Source: Synechococcus sp. CBW1107
GTDB taxonomy: Bacteria; Cyanobacteriota; Cyanobacteriia; PCC-6307; Cyanobiaceae
Length of the DNA: 64,000 nt
Assembly (NCBI RefSeq): GCF_015841355.1
Contig: NZ_CP064908.1
Location: forward strand, 744,001-808,000
Direction of reading: 5' to 3'
The notes under the pieces were generated by a model, which saw only the letters and a program-made list of their open reading frames with translations, was not told where the DNA came from and did not search any database. The position numbers and the translations under genes are program-made. How positions within the stretch are numbered: position 1 is the stretch's first letter; each line of letters starts with the position of its first letter. This document shows, piece by piece, positions 18,909 to 28,318 of this stretch.

Positions 18909-19562
18909 ATGGACCCGCCAGCCCAGACCGACATCGCCCAGCTGCGCCAGACCTACCGCCGCGGAGGCCTGCGTCGCGCCGATCTTCACCCCGACCCTGT
19001 GGAGCAGTTTCGCTGCTGGTTCGCTCAGGCCACCGCGGCGGAGCTGCTGGAGCCCAACGCGATGGTGCTAGCCACCAGCGATGGTGTTCGCCCCAGCTCA
19101 CGCACCGTGCTGCTGAAGGCCTTCGACCGGCGAGGGTTCGTCTTCTTCACCAACTACGAGAGCCGCAAGGCCCGCGAGATCGCCACCGTCCCGCAGGTGA
19201 GCCTGCTGTTTCCCTGGTACGCCCTGGAGCGTCAGGTGGGAATCCTGGGCCGGGCCGAGCGGATCTCCACAGCCGAGTCGCTGGCCTACTTCGCCTCCCG
19301 GCCCCTCGGCAGTCGCCTGGGGGCCTGGGTGTCGCAGCAGAGCTCGGTGATCAGCTCCCGGCAGATCCTGGAGATGCAATGGGAGGAGATGCAACGGCGC
19401 TTCGCCGCCGGTGAGGTGCCGCTGCCCTCCTCCTGGGGCGGCATCCGGGTGGTGCCGTTCGAAGTCGAGTTCTGGCAGGGCCGCGAGAACCGCCTGCATG
19501 ATCGCTTTCGTTACCGGAACGCCGACGCTGAAGGCTGGATCCTCGAGCGCCTGGCTCCCTGA
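18909..19562 (+). CDS. pdxH: Pyridoxamine 5'-phosphate oxidase
   Basis: 217 residues from [13 protein letters not shown]-dependent PNPOx: [58 protein letters not shown]-like strand, and the C-terminal PNPOx dimerisation region ending [10 protein letters not shown] with IxxRLAP. It converts pyridoxamine or pyridoxine 5'-phosphate to pyridoxal phosphate using oxygen. The ATG at 18870 lies inside the OsmC gene and is less likely. Confidence 0.92.
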   Translation: MDPPAQTDIAQLRQTYRRGGLRRADLHPDPVEQFRCWFAQATAAELLEPNAMVLATSDGVRPSSRTVLLKAFDRRGFVFFTNYESRKAREIATVPQVSLLFPWYALERQVGILGRAERISTAESLAYFASRPLGSRLGAWVSQQSSVISSRQILEMQWEEMQRRFAAGEVPLPSSWGGIRVVPFEVEFWQGRENRLHDRFRYRNADAEGWILERLAP

Positions 19563-19585
19563 ACCGGCGTGGGGGTGCCGCCGGC

Positions 19586-19885
19586 TCAGGAGCGGGCGTC
19601 GGGCCCGCCCTGGGCTGAAGCCTGCTGGCTTTCCAGAAGGCAGAGCGCGCGGAAGCGCAGCGCCGCCACTTCCTCGAACAGAGGGTTGATCTTGCACAGA
19701 GGCGGGATGTGCAGGATCTTGCGGCCGGCGATCACCACGTCGCGCTCGAAGGGGCAGCGGGCCGGGATCAACCACACCAGCAGGCGGGCGACGGAGGCGC
19801 GACGCGGGCCGATGCCATCGAGCCAGCGCCGGAGCCGATCGAGCAGGGCCCCATGAAGGGGGCCCCTGAGAGGGCTGAGGGTCAT
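19586..19885 (-). CDS. Mo-dependent nitrogenase C-terminus-like protein
   Basis: 99 residues with the pattern RCPFERDVVIAGRKILHIPP, LCKINPLFEEVAALRFRALC, typical of the small cyanobacterial family annotated as 'Mo-dependent nitrogenase C-terminal'. It occurs in many cyanobacteria that do not fix nitrogen; function unknown. Converges with pdxH. Confidence 0.7.
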   Translation of the reverse strand: MTLSPLRGPLHGALLDRLRRWLDGIGPRRASVARLLVWLIPARCPFERDVVIAGRKILHIPPLCKINPLFEEVAALRFRALCLLESQQASAQGGPDARS

Positions 19886-20279
19886 GGCGTGAGTTCCCTG
19901 GACGACAGGGGAGCGACAGACAAGACGGTTGGAGACTGGCGATGGGCGGGCTCAGATCACCCGGATGGTTCATGCTCCACCCTCATTGTGAAGTGCTCAA
20001 GGGGGCGTGCTGTCGTGCCGGACACCTCTGTGCGGCAGCCCTGACGCCCCGACTCCTGGCCACCTCGAGCGCCAGCGGCGCCAGCAACAGAGGCAGAACT
20101 CCGGGCTTGGGGGCTCACAGGGCTGGAAGGGGACGGCGGCCATGGTCATGGGCGATGCAACGAATCCGCAACGCGAGAACTACGACATAACGCTAGCGCG
20201 ATAACGTGCCACAGTTGACCCGGCTGGACCGGTTGGCCCGACTGGACCGACAGGCCGCCCACGCTCGCTCGCGATCGTC
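19886..20279. other. Intergenic region ahead of heme oxygenase
   Basis: About 390 bp with no gene seen. Near 20187-20205 it has CATAACGCTAGCGCGATAAC with the palindrome CGCTAGCG, about 75 bp before the heme oxygenase start. It resembles the CATAACGCC...CGCG sequence ahead of psbA at 38939 but lacks the ATG-N10-CAT spacing. Confidence 0.4.
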
Positions 20280-20981
20280 ATGACCACCACGCTCCCCGCC
20301 CCGATCTCCGACCACGCCAGCAGCGCCGATGTGGCCGCCCGCAAGGGTTTCGGCCCGCGGGTGCGGCGCCTGCACGCCCGCATCGGCGCCGCCCACCACC
20401 AGGCCGAGGGCATGGCCTTCTCCCGCGCCCTGCTCGACGGCCAGGCCAGTCCGCTGCAGCTGGCGGCCCTGATCCGCGCCCTGGGTCCGGGCTACGCCCT
20501 GATCGAGCAGCGGGGCCCGGAGCTGGCCGCCGCCCTGGGCGCCGCCGATCTCCCCTGGGCCCAGCTGGCCCGGGGTGCCGCCCTGGCCGCCGACGCGGCC
20601 GCCCTGGAGGTGGCCCCGCCCACACCGCCCTCCGCCGCCGCGGCCCTGTGGCTGGAGCACCTGCGCAGCCTGGCCCGGCAGGCGCCCCATCGCTTCCTGG
20701 CCCATGTGTACGTGCGCTACGGCGGCGACCTCTCCGGCGGCCAGCAGCTGGCGGTGCAGGCCAACGCGATCCTGGCCGCCCACGGCCTGCCGGGAGTGAG
20801 CTTCTGGAGCTTCGATCGGCCGATTCCCGAGCTCAAGGCCGCCCTGCACGCCGGGTTCGAGCAGCTCGAGCTCAGCGCGGCGGAAGAGGCCGAGCTGCTC
20901 GAGGAGGCCGTGATCGCCTTTCACGACACCCAGCGCCTGCTGGCCGAACTGGGTGAGCTGGGCAGCCTGGCCGAAGCCTGA
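20280..20981 (+). CDS. ho: Heme oxygenase (biliverdin-forming)
   Basis: 233 residues. The proximal histidine region RLHARIGAAHHQAEGMAF, and the distal-helix motif YVRYGGDLSGGQQL are diagnostic. It opens heme to biliverdin IX-alpha, CO and iron, feeding phycobilin synthesis. Most cyanobacteria have HO1; a second enzyme, HO2, sits in a low-oxygen operon with hemN. Direct linkage to hemN here (71 bp) suggests the HO2-type role, although no aerobic/anaerobic cyclase gene (acsF/chlA type) is present. Confidence 0.88.
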   Translation: MTTTLPAPISDHASSADVAARKGFGPRVRRLHARIGAAHHQAEGMAFSRALLDGQASPLQLAALIRALGPGYALIEQRGPELAAALGAADLPWAQLARGAALAADAAALEVAPPTPPSAAAALWLEHLRSLARQAPHRFLAHVYVRYGGDLSGGQQLAVQANAILAAHGLPGVSFWSFDRPIPELKAALHAGFEQLELSAAEEAELLEEAVIAFHDTQRLLAELGELGSLAEA

Positions 20982-21051
20982 CACCCCAGAAATCCACAGC
21001 CCATCCCCCTGCGTCCAAGCCGTCGACCCGGCCTCCCACCCGATCGCCTCC

Positions 21052-22431
21052 ATGCCCACCACCGCACCCGTTCGCCTCGATCCGCTGCAGCTGCTGCTCA
21101 AGCACGACAAGCCGGTCCCCCGCTACACCAGCTACCCCACCGCCGCGAGCTTCCACACCGGAGTGGGGGCCAGCGAGCTGGCGGCCGAGCTGGCGCGCCC
21201 CAGCGATGAGGATCTCTCCCTCTACGTGCACATCCCCTTCTGCCGCCATGCCTGCTGGTACTGCGGCTGCAACCGCATCACCACCCAGGCCGGATCCAAG
21301 GTGGTGGGGCCCTACCTGCGGGCCCTGGCCCGGGAGCTGGAGCTGATCCAGCAGGCCTCCACTCAGCGCCGGAGGCTCGGACAGCTGCACTGGGGCGGCG
21401 GCACCCCCAACTACCTGAGCGTCGACGAGCAGGCGGATCTGTGGGCGCTGATCGACCACCACTTCGATCTGGCCCCCGACCTGGAGGCCTCGATCGAGGT
21501 GAACCCGGAGTTCCTCACCCGCGAAGAGGTGCTGGGCCTGCGCCGGCTGGGCTTCAACCGCATCAGCTTCGGCATCCAGGATGCCGATCCCGAGGTGCAG
21601 GCGGCAGTGAACCGGATCGTGCCGGTGGATCAGCTGCGGCGGGCGATGGCCTGGATGCGGGAGGCGGGATTCGAGAGCGTGAACGTGGATCTGATCTGCG
21701 GGCTTCCCCTGCAGACCCCCGGACGCTTCGCCACCACGATCGCCCTGGTGGAGGAGCTGCGTCCGGATCGGGTGTCGCTGTTCAGCTTCGCCTACCTCCC
21801 CCGTCAGCTGCCCTTGCAGCGCCGCATCGCCGCCGACGATCTGCCCAGCCAACGGGAGCGGCTGCAGATGCTTCAGGCCGCCTACGACGCCTTCACCCGC
21901 TGCAAGTACGACGCCATCGGCATGGATCACTTCGCCCTGGCCGGCGACAGCCTGGCGGTGGCGGCGCGGGAGGGCCGGCTGCACCGCAATTTTCAGGGCT
22001 ACACCACCGGCGGCGAGCTGGATCTGATGGCCATCGGCGTCACAGCGATCAGCCAGTACCCCACCCTGTTCAGCCAGAACCTGCGGGATCTCAGGGCCTA
22101 CTACGCCAGCCTCGAGGCCGGCGTGCTGCCGGTGGAGCGGGGGCTGGTGGTGAACGACCCGGAGGTACTGCTGCGGCGCCGGATCATCCAGCAGCTGATG
22201 GCCAACTTCCGGATCGACTTCGACGACCTCGAAGGCGAGGCCGCCCTGGATGGACCCCGATGCTTCGCGGGGGAATGGCGCGAGCTGGAGGCTCTGGCGG
22301 CCGACGGCCTGCTCCGCCTGGAGCGCAACGGATTCAGCGTGACGATGGAGGGGCGCTGGCTGATCCGCCTGATCGCGGCGGTGTTCGACCCCCAGCAACG
22401 GCAGTGCCCCAGCGGCTCCCGGCTGATCTGA
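21052..22431 (+). CDS. hemN: Oxygen-independent coproporphyrinogen III oxidase
   Basis: 459 residues from MPTTAPVRLD. Radical SAM enzyme: KHDKPVPRYTSYPTA, then the iron-sulfur motif FCRHACWYCGC (CxxxCxxC), GGGTPNYLS, IEVNPEF, and a HemN C-terminal domain (GFNRISFGIQD, VNVDLICGLPLQT, YDAIGMDHFAL). It decarboxylates coproporphyrinogen III without oxygen. In the same orientation as heme oxygenase, 70 bp downstream. Full-length and intact. Confidence 0.93.
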   Translation: MPTTAPVRLDPLQLLLKHDKPVPRYTSYPTAASFHTGVGASELAAELARPSDEDLSLYVHIPFCRHACWYCGCNRITTQAGSKVVGPYLRALARELELIQQASTQRRRLGQLHWGGGTPNYLSVDEQADLWALIDHHFDLAPDLEASIEVNPEFLTREEVLGLRRLGFNRISFGIQDADPEVQAAVNRIVPVDQLRRAMAWMREAGFESVNVDLICGLPLQTPGRFATTIALVEELRPDRVSLFSFAYLPRQLPLQRRIAADDLPSQRERLQMLQAAYDAFTRCKYDAIGMDHFALAGDSLAVAAREGRLHRNFQGYTTGGELDLMAIGVTAISQYPTLFSQNLRDLRAYYASLEAGVLPVERGLVVNDPEVLLRRRIIQQLMANFRIDFDDLEGEAALDGPRCFAGEWRELEALAADGLLRLERNGFSVTMEGRWLIRLIAAVFDPQQRQCPSGSRLI

Positions 22432-22460
22432 CCCAGGGCCGGGCTGGTGCAGCAGGACCT

Positions 22461-23003
22461 TCAGGCCGAGCGCCAGTCGAGCCAGGGAAGGAAGGGAACG
22501 ATCGCCGCGGTGGAGGTCCGGTAGGCCGCGTAGTCGGGATGGGCCTCGCAGAGCCGGGCTTCCTCCCGCCGCGCCTTGTGGCCAAGAACCGCCGCGAGGG
22601 CCAGAAGCAGCCCGAGGTGCAGCAGGCTGCCCAGCGCCATGGCCACACCGAGGGAGCAGATCAGTAACGCCTGGTAGAGCGGATGGCGACAGCGCCCGTA
22701 GGCCCCCTCCGTCACCAGAGCGGCGCCGGGGATCGGTTCCGGCAGGGGGCTGAGGCTGGCCCCCAGATTGCGTGCCCCCTGCGCGCCAAGGACCAGACCC
22801 ACCAGCAGGGTGGTCGCTCCGATCAGGCGCATGGCCAGGGGCCAGTGAATCCCCAGGGAGGCCGGGGGAGGCGTGGGCGGCAGCCAGTGGGCGGCGATCA
22901 GCAGCATCTGCGCCAGGAGCCACCACTCCCCATGGCGGTTGTCGCGCAGGCCCTCCCAGGAAAAGCCCAAGTCCTGAAGCCGGTCACTCAGCTGACGCCA
23001 CAT
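22461..23003 (-). CDS. ICMT/PEMT-like membrane methyltransferase
   Basis: 180 residues with four to five hydrophobic helices and the C-terminal signature VTEGAYGRCRHPLYQ followed by EEARLCEAHPDYAAYR of the isoprenylcysteine carboxyl methyltransferase / phospholipid methyltransferase group. Substrate in cyanobacteria is not known for most members. Converges with hemN. The structured element A starts about 170 bp beyond its 5' end. Confidence 0.78.
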   Translation of the reverse strand: MWRQLSDRLQDLGFSWEGLRDNRHGEWWLLAQMLLIAAHWLPPTPPPASLGIHWPLAMRLIGATTLLVGLVLGAQGARNLGASLSPLPEPIPGAALVTEGAYGRCRHPLYQALLICSLGVAMALGSLLHLGLLLALAAVLGHKARREEARLCEAHPDYAAYRTSTAAIVPFLPWLDWRSA

Positions 23004-23170
23004 GATCAGGTCTCCGCAGGCGAATCAAGCAGAGCGCTCGGCGCCATGACCCCAACCTGGTTCAGCTGTTCGCAGCATGCCAGTCCTGGCATGGAGGAAG
23101 TCCCGAACCCATCCACCTCCAACCGACCCACCTCTGCCGCCATCAGCCCCGGCCGGCAGCGGAACGGGTT

Positions 23171-23612
23171 GTACGGGAACAGGTACTCCGTGAGGCGTTC
23201 TCCGACTGCCGGAAGGCGTAACTTGAAGTTGAGGGGAGGCCTGGGAGCCAACCCGGCCTTTCCCTCCAGAAGAGTCCGGCCAGGGGTTCGCCAGAGCCGG
23301 TGTACGCCAAGGAGGTGCAGTTGCTGTTGAACGTCGCCTCGGTGGCGCGGCGAGTACGCCACCCCGTAGGTGTTGAGCCACATGCCATGTCCGGTTCCCG
23401 TCCATTGCAATCCCGGGCTGCATAACCCGGGCAACGGTCACAACTGCGGAGGTCAAGCCCCGAGCATCTCTCCCCAGAGGCGTGACCGGATCCTTACCTG
23501 CCAGGCTCAGGACAGGCTGACCGCTGGAACCCAGACACCCGACCGGGTGCACCCCAACTGCCAGGGTGATCACCCGCAACCCGTGCAAAGGCGCCCCCCC
23601 ATGGGGCGCCTT
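23171..23612 (+). ncRNA. Structured non-coding element, copy A
   Basis: A 442-bp stretch repeated in diverged form at 59571-60022. Conserved blocks, in order: GTACGGGAACAGGTACTCC; GAAGGCGTA with TTGAAGTTGAGGGGAGGC; AGCCAACCCG; GAGTCCGGCCAGGG; GAGCCGGTG; hairpin CCCGGG-CTGCATAA-CCCGGG at 23412-23431; AAGCCCCGAGCATCTCT; a last hairpin GGCGCCCC...GGGGCGCC at 23588-23612 followed by TTCT. One helix (23341-23347 with 23357-23363, GGTGGCG/CGCCACC) covaries with copy B. Open frames do not stay aligned between copies, so I read it as RNA. Strand is uncertain; plus is chosen because the final hairpin can terminate transcription. Class not identified. Confidence 0.6.
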
Positions 23613-23745
23613 CTCATGATCCCTCTCCATCGACTGAGCTGATCCCACCAACCCCAGTGGATTTGCTCGAGACAGGCGCAGCCGGCTGCGCAGAGCCTCC
23701 GGCGCCGGTTGCGCAATGATCACGTCATTCGTTCTGCGTCCCACG

Positions 23746-24027
23746 ATGGTCCGTGCTCTCTGGATGCCTGGCAGGACTCTCCACCCAGGCCTGGTTGCCG
23801 GGGGGTCGATGCTGATCCTGGCCACCACTCTTCTGATCGGTGCTGACAGGGCTGAGGCCCAGCAACAGCAACGGTTCTCCCAGCAGCAGTCCAGGCTGCT
23901 CGAGATCAATGCCTCGACCCGCTCGTGCCTCCAGGCGGCCAGGGCGCAAGCCGATCTCCGGACTTGCATGAAGACGGAACGGGACGCCATCCGCAGCCTG
24001 CGTCAGAAGCGGACAGCCCAGAGCTGA
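23746..24027 (+). CDS. Small secreted protein with two cysteines
   Basis: 93 residues from MVRALWMPGR (an ATG at 23716 is also possible). Hydrophobic signal GGSMLILATTLLIGADRAEA, then a Gln-rich stretch and a short helical mature part with two Cys (SCLQAARAQADLRTCMKTER) that could form a disulfide. No family recognised. Tail-to-tail with the FAAL operon. Confidence 0.5.
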   Translation: MVRALWMPGRTLHPGLVAGGSMLILATTLLIGADRAEAQQQQRFSQQQSRLLEINASTRSCLQAARAQADLRTCMKTERDAIRSLRQKRTAQS

Positions 24028-24066
24028 GTCCCGCAGGTCGAGTGCGTCCGCGCAGGCAGGCCTGCA

Positions 24067-25827
24067 TCAGCGGCCGGCCCCGAAGCCGGTCTGCAGGCTG
24101 GCGTTCTGCCAGAGCGCCAGTGGTGCAGGCTGGCGCGACCAGAACAGATCCCGGCAGGCGCTGCGCCTGATCTTTCCACTGGACGTGAGGGGAATCGTGC
24201 CTGGCCGCACCGCCAGGATGGCTCCGGCGGAGAGGCCATGGCCTTGCATGATCGCCATCTGGATCGAGCCGATGAAGGCGTCCAGATCCGGCCGGCGGCC
24301 CAGCGCCACCTCCTGCATCACCACCAGGTGCTCCTGACGATCCGATTCCACGCTGAAGGCCGCGCAGTGGCCAGGCCTGATATCGGGATGACAGGTTTCG
24401 ATACTACGCTCAATGTCCTGAGGGTAGAAATTACGACCGGCAATGATCAGCAGATCTTTCAATCTGCCGGTAATGAAAACCTGGCCATCATGCATGAATC
24501 CCAGATCACCCGTGCGCAGGTATGGCCCCTGATTCGTGTCAGCGAGATAGGCATCAAAGGCCTGCTGAGAGTTCCTCTGGTTCCGCCAGTAGCCCTGCGC
24601 CACACTGGGGCCGGAAACCCATACTTCCCCGACACGATCAGGCTGACACTGCAGAAGAGTGTCCGGGTCAACGATGAGGACGTGATGGTTGCGAACGACT
24701 CTGCCGCAGCCGACCAGCGTGGTGCCTGGCTCCTCGCCCCTCACGGGCACGACGCGATGCTCACGAAGCTGCCTGGTATCAAGATGGAGCAGAGTAGGCT
24801 CCGTCTGTTCGATCGTTCCCGAGACCCAGAGTGTGTTCTCGGCCAGGCCATAACAGGGCACGAACGCACTGGACCGGAACCCTGAGACGGCGAAGGCCTC
24901 GGCAAACTCCCTGAGGGTGTCGGCATAGACAGGCTCGGCTCCCACCAGGGCAGACTCCCAGCAGGAGAGGTCGAGGTGGAGCCGGTCCTCGGGGGGGATG
25001 GATCGGATGCAGCGTTGGTAGGCAAAGTTGGGCCCGCCACTGAAGGTTGCTCTGGTCCGGCTGATCGCCTCGAGCCAGCGCAGCGGACGCTCCAGGAACG
25101 AGAGCGGATCCATGAACGTGCAAGGTGTTCCTGAATAGAGTGCATGCAGAAGAAAACCGATCAGGCCCCAGTCATGGAAGGCCGGTAACCAGCACACCAG
25201 CCTGTGGCTGTTGCCGGAAACGCGGGCAGAGGCAATCAGACTGATATTGGAGATCAGGTTCTCATGCGACAGGACGACACCTTTGGGCTCACCTGTCGAC
25301 CCGGAGGTGTACTGAATGAAGGCAATCCTGGTGTTGTTGGTCACGGGAGACCAGCCGGAGCCTGCCACCTCAAGGCTTTCGATCGTCAGCCAGTGAGGTT
25401 GATCCACCAGGCCGTCCAGAAGTTCTCTCCGGCGGTTCAACGTGGCCTGAGTCGTGAGCAGATGCCGCGCCCCACTGTCCGTCAGCACACGGCTGAGCCT
25501 GGGAAGGCTGCGCCTGTGGTGAGGGGTCACGACAGGCACGGCGATCACTCCGGCATAGAAACAGGCCAGGAGGGCGTGCAGAAAGCTCGTTCCAGCCGGG
25601 AACATCAGGACGATCCGTTCGCCTGGAGGCAGAAGCGCCTTCAGGCCTTCACCACTGGAGACGACGCGGGAGTGAAGCTGGGCGTAGGTGATCGTGTCCG
25701 CTGCCGCCTCTCCGTGAGAGGGGAGAAAGTCGAACGCCATGGCATCCGGCCGTGACTCAGCCCAGTGCTGCAGGCAGGTCACCAGGGTCGTCGGGGTGGC
25801 CTGGCCATGGCTCGAGATCTGGTTCAT
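24067..25827 (-). CDS. Fatty acyl-AMP ligase (FAAL) A
   Basis: 586 residues. AMP-forming ligase: A3 motif YTSGSTGEPKGV near residue 175, A5 YGLAEN, A7 YLRTGDLGF, A8 and A10 SSGKIRRS. FAAL traits: WLPAFHDWGLIGF, LDPLSFLERPLRWL and the extra segment between them, as in FadD32/JamA-like enzymes that load fatty acids onto carrier proteins without CoA. Start overlaps the upstream FAAL B stop by 4 bp (ATGA). Last gene of a six-gene operon with an ACP, two diiron enzymes and a methyltransferase. Two different FAALs with one ACP suggest two fatty acids or two loading steps. Confidence 0.88.
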   Translation of the reverse strand: MNQISSHGQATPTTLVTCLQHWAESRPDAMAFDFLPSHGEAAADTITYAQLHSRVVSSGEGLKALLPPGERIVLMFPAGTSFLHALLACFYAGVIAVPVVTPHHRRSLPRLSRVLTDSGARHLLTTQATLNRRRELLDGLVDQPHWLTIESLEVAGSGWSPVTNNTRIAFIQYTSGSTGEPKGVVLSHENLISNISLIASARVSGNSHRLVCWLPAFHDWGLIGFLLHALYSGTPCTFMDPLSFLERPLRWLEAISRTRATFSGGPNFAYQRCIRSIPPEDRLHLDLSCWESALVGAEPVYADTLREFAEAFAVSGFRSSAFVPCYGLAENTLWVSGTIEQTEPTLLHLDTRQLREHRVVPVRGEEPGTTLVGCGRVVRNHHVLIVDPDTLLQCQPDRVGEVWVSGPSVAQGYWRNQRNSQQAFDAYLADTNQGPYLRTGDLGFMHDGQVFITGRLKDLLIIAGRNFYPQDIERSIETCHPDIRPGHCAAFSVESDRQEHLVVMQEVALGRRPDLDAFIGSIQMAIMQGHGLSAGAILAVRPGTIPLTSSGKIRRSACRDLFWSRQPAPLALWQNASLQTGFGAGR

Positions 25828-27464
25828 CGCTTGCCGATCTGACGTTGACGCGATGCGAGATCACCCCGCTGGAACATGGCCTTGGCTTCGGCCCGTCTTG
25901 GCTTGCCGCTGGTCGTGATCGGCAGAGCCTGGCGATCAACCAGATGAATCTCGTCGACCTCATAGCCGCAGGCAATCAGATCGGACCTGATCGCAAGCCG
26001 TACCTTGTCTCTGGACTGAGCGGAAGACTCCTTGAACTCGACGAGCAGAATCAGGCGTTCGCTGGAGAGATCGGAGTCGTAGATGCCCAATGCGATGGCC
26101 CGTCGGACTCCAGCCTGCAGCAGGGCAATCTGTTCAATGGTGTCTGGATAAAGATTCCTGCCATGTTTGATGATGATATCTTTTTCTCTGCCGATGATGT
26201 ACAGCTGCCCTGAGCTGATATAGGCACGATCCCCCGTATCCAGCCACTCCCCAGCGTGGGCCACAAAGCCCTCCTGGTTGTAAAGACCACTCATCAGGGA
26301 TGGACTCCTGATCCATACATTCCCGACGGTGCGATCCGGCAGGATCTGTCCGGCCGCATCGCGGATCGTGATCTCCTGGCCCTGGACGGCCGGGCCTGTC
26401 GAAACGACGGCAAAGCGGTTGCCCGCTGCAGGGTCTGATCGTCTGGCGATCCCAGCGGACATCAGAACATCCGGATCGATCCAGTCGATCAGCGGCTTCT
26501 TCTGATCGTGGGGAATTGTGACGGCCAGGGTTGATTCAGCCAGACCATAGACGGGTTTCAGTGCTTCGGGCCTGGCTGAATGCTGCTGGACCAGGACCTC
26601 ATTGTAGGCCTCGATCAGCTGATGGGACACCAGTTCAGCTCCCACCACGAATCGAACCAGTGAACTCAGGTCCAGGGACAGATCCCTGCTGCGCTTCAGC
26701 AATCGGATGACCGCCAGAAGGGCCGAGGGAGGGGCCACCGAGAGGGTGGACTGGGCTTCGGAAAGGATCCGCATCCAGCGCAGGGGATTTCGCCTGAACT
26801 GAGCCGAATCCATCAGATGGCAGGAACCACCGACATAGAGCGGAAGAAGCAGTCCACCGAACAGACCCATGTCGTGATACATAGGAAGCCACGAACAACT
26901 TCTTGCCAGGCTCTCAGGCGAGAGTCTATCGGCCATGCTCTGAAGATTACTGGTGATGGCCGACCATTCCAAGGCTATTCCTTTGGCGCTGCCTGTTGAA
27001 CCTGAGCTGAATTGGATGTAGGCATGCCCATCGAAAACAGCCGGCTCAGAGGCCTGGTCATCGACGCCGCTGAAGACACTCGAAGGAAGAACCAACAGGT
27101 CTGGAATCTCAACGCTCAGGTCAGTGACGACAGCACGAGTATTCAGGATCGCCAGGCGCTGACTGCACTGAGATTGAAAATCCTTCTGCAGTGGAGCCAT
27201 GATCGTCGGTGTGACACCTCCCCAGAACGCCCCCAGGAGTGCTGTGATCAACTCCCTGCCCGTGGGCAGGCTGAGGATGATCCGATCTCCAGTCCTGATG
27301 CCACTGTTCTGCAGACGAGCCCAGCCGAGTTGAGCACACCCGAGCAGATCGGCATAGCTGAGGATCGTGTAGGGCTCCTTGGGCTCTCCGATGATCTGGA
27401 GGGCTATGTCGGAGGGTTGGTACTCAGCTCGATACCTGATGATGGAGTTGAGATCACCGCTCAT
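25824..27464 (-). CDS. Fatty acyl-AMP ligase (FAAL) B
   Basis: 546 residues from MSGDLNSIIR (27464), 12 bp after the methyltransferase stop. AMP-binding motifs FSSGSTGSAKGIALEW, WLPMYHDMGLFGGLLLPL, YGLAESTLAVTI, WLDTGDRAYI, GRNLYPDTIEQ and TSGKPRRAEA mark it as a FAAL. It is only moderately similar to FAAL A next door, so it is not a recent duplicate. It would activate a fatty acid as acyl-AMP and pass it to the ACP at the head of the operon. Base composition is visibly less GC-rich than the flanks. Confidence 0.86.
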   Translation of the reverse strand: MSGDLNSIIRYRAEYQPSDIALQIIGEPKEPYTILSYADLLGCAQLGWARLQNSGIRTGDRIILSLPTGRELITALLGAFWGGVTPTIMAPLQKDFQSQCSQRLAILNTRAVVTDLSVEIPDLLVLPSSVFSGVDDQASEPAVFDGHAYIQFSSGSTGSAKGIALEWSAITSNLQSMADRLSPESLARSCSWLPMYHDMGLFGGLLLPLYVGGSCHLMDSAQFRRNPLRWMRILSEAQSTLSVAPPSALLAVIRLLKRSRDLSLDLSSLVRFVVGAELVSHQLIEAYNEVLVQQHSARPEALKPVYGLAESTLAVTIPHDQKKPLIDWIDPDVLMSAGIARRSDPAAGNRFAVVSTGPAVQGQEITIRDAAGQILPDRTVGNVWIRSPSLMSGLYNQEGFVAHAGEWLDTGDRAYISSGQLYIIGREKDIIIKHGRNLYPDTIEQIALLQAGVRRAIALGIYDSDLSSERLILLVEFKESSAQSRDKVRLAIRSDLIACGYEVDEIHLVDRQALPITTSGKPRRAEAKAMFQRGDLASRQRQIGKR

Positions 27465-27475
27465 GCTCACAACGT

Positions 27476-28318
27476 TCAGCGTTTCGATGCTGTGATCTGA
27501 TAGCAGACGGTGCCACCCTCTCGGTACGTGTTGAGTGCGATCATCAGGTAGCGGCGCAGCATCAGATAGGCATCCCGGGAAAGCTCCATCATCGGCTCGG
27601 CGTGCCGATCGATGTTCTGCAACCACAGCGACAGGGTCCTGACGTAGTCCATGCTGATGTCCTGCAGAGCCAATGGAATCAACTCGGCAGATTCCAGGAG
27701 GCAAAGCATCTCTCCTCCGGTCACCATGTCCATGGTGTTTCCAAACGAACGATCGACTTCCGTAGCACCTCGATCACTCAGATAACGCCCACGCATGGAC
27801 GCCCGATCATAATGACTTTCCTGGATGAAGATCTTCCCGCCCGGCCTCAGCAGATCATGGCAGCTCCTGAATATGGCTTCCTTTTCAGGCATATGGATAA
27901 TACTTTCCAGAAACATGATGCTGTCAAATGATGCTGCTGGATAGTCAAGGTCCAGAACATTCTTGACCTCAATCTGAACTCGGCCATCAACCCCATGTTG
28001 GGCAGCACGGTTGAGACCGTAAGCTCGCTGGGCAGCACTGAGGTTCACCCCTGTGATATGGCAGCCATAGTGTTCCGCGAAGTAGACAGCCGGCCCACTC
28101 CAACCGCAGCCCACATCAAGAATTCTCTGGCCCTCCTTGATGCCTAGTGAGGCAGCTATGCCTTGCATCTTATTGATCTGAGCCTGATCCAGAGTCTCAT
28201 CGTCGGCACAAAATACCCCTGAGGAGTAGTTGAGATTCGAGTCCAGAAACAGCTCAAACAGTCTCGGATCGTTGTTGTAGTGAACCCCGCTGTCACGGAC
28301 CGGTGTTGACTCAAGCAT
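27476..28318 (-). CDS. SAM methyltransferase, cyclopropane-fatty-acid-synthase-like
   Basis: 280 residues from MLESTPVRDS, overlapping the diiron B stop by 8 bp. N-terminal HYNNDPRLFELFLDSNLNYS, then GVFCADDETLDQAQ is the CFA/mycolic cyclopropane synthase signature; motif I is ILDVGCGWSGPAVYFA, followed by ITGVNLSAAQ and SIMFLESIIHM. Such enzymes methylate or cyclopropanate unsaturated acyl chains, which fits two desaturase-like enzymes in the same operon. The bicarbonate-binding Cys of classical CFA synthase is not obvious, so a plain methyl transfer to carbon, oxygen or nitrogen is also possible. Confidence 0.8.
   Translation of the reverse strand: MLESTPVRDSGVHYNNDPRLFELFLDSNLNYSSGVFCADDETLDQAQINKMQGIAASLGIKEGQRILDVGCGWSGPAVYFAEHYGCHITGVNLSAAQRAYGLNRAAQHGVDGRVQIEVKNVLDLDYPAASFDSIMFLESIIHMPEKEAIFRSCHDLLRPGGKIFIQESHYDRASMRGRYLSDRGATEVDRSFGNTMDMVTGGEMLCLLESAELIPLALQDISMDYVRTLSLWLQNIDRHAEPMMELSRDAYLMLRRYLMIALNTYREGGTVCYQITASKR

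Noticed and set aside
20187-20206. Palindrome before heme oxygenase as another ATG-N10-CAT operator
   Set aside because: No ATG-N10-CAT spacing; similarity to the psbA site is partial only.
20872-22926. 684-codon frame antisense to heme oxygenase and hemN
   Set aside because: Covers two well-supported genes; no recognisable pattern.
23006-23434. 142-codon minus-strand frame in element A
   Set aside because: Not conserved in frame in element B; indels between copies fit RNA better. The IscB-like peptide is too short to rely on.
23171-23612. Element A as RNase P RNA or tmRNA
   Set aside because: Lacks the conserved core GAGGAAAGTCC-type sequence of RNase P and any tag-coding reading frame of tmRNA; two copies per genome would also be odd.
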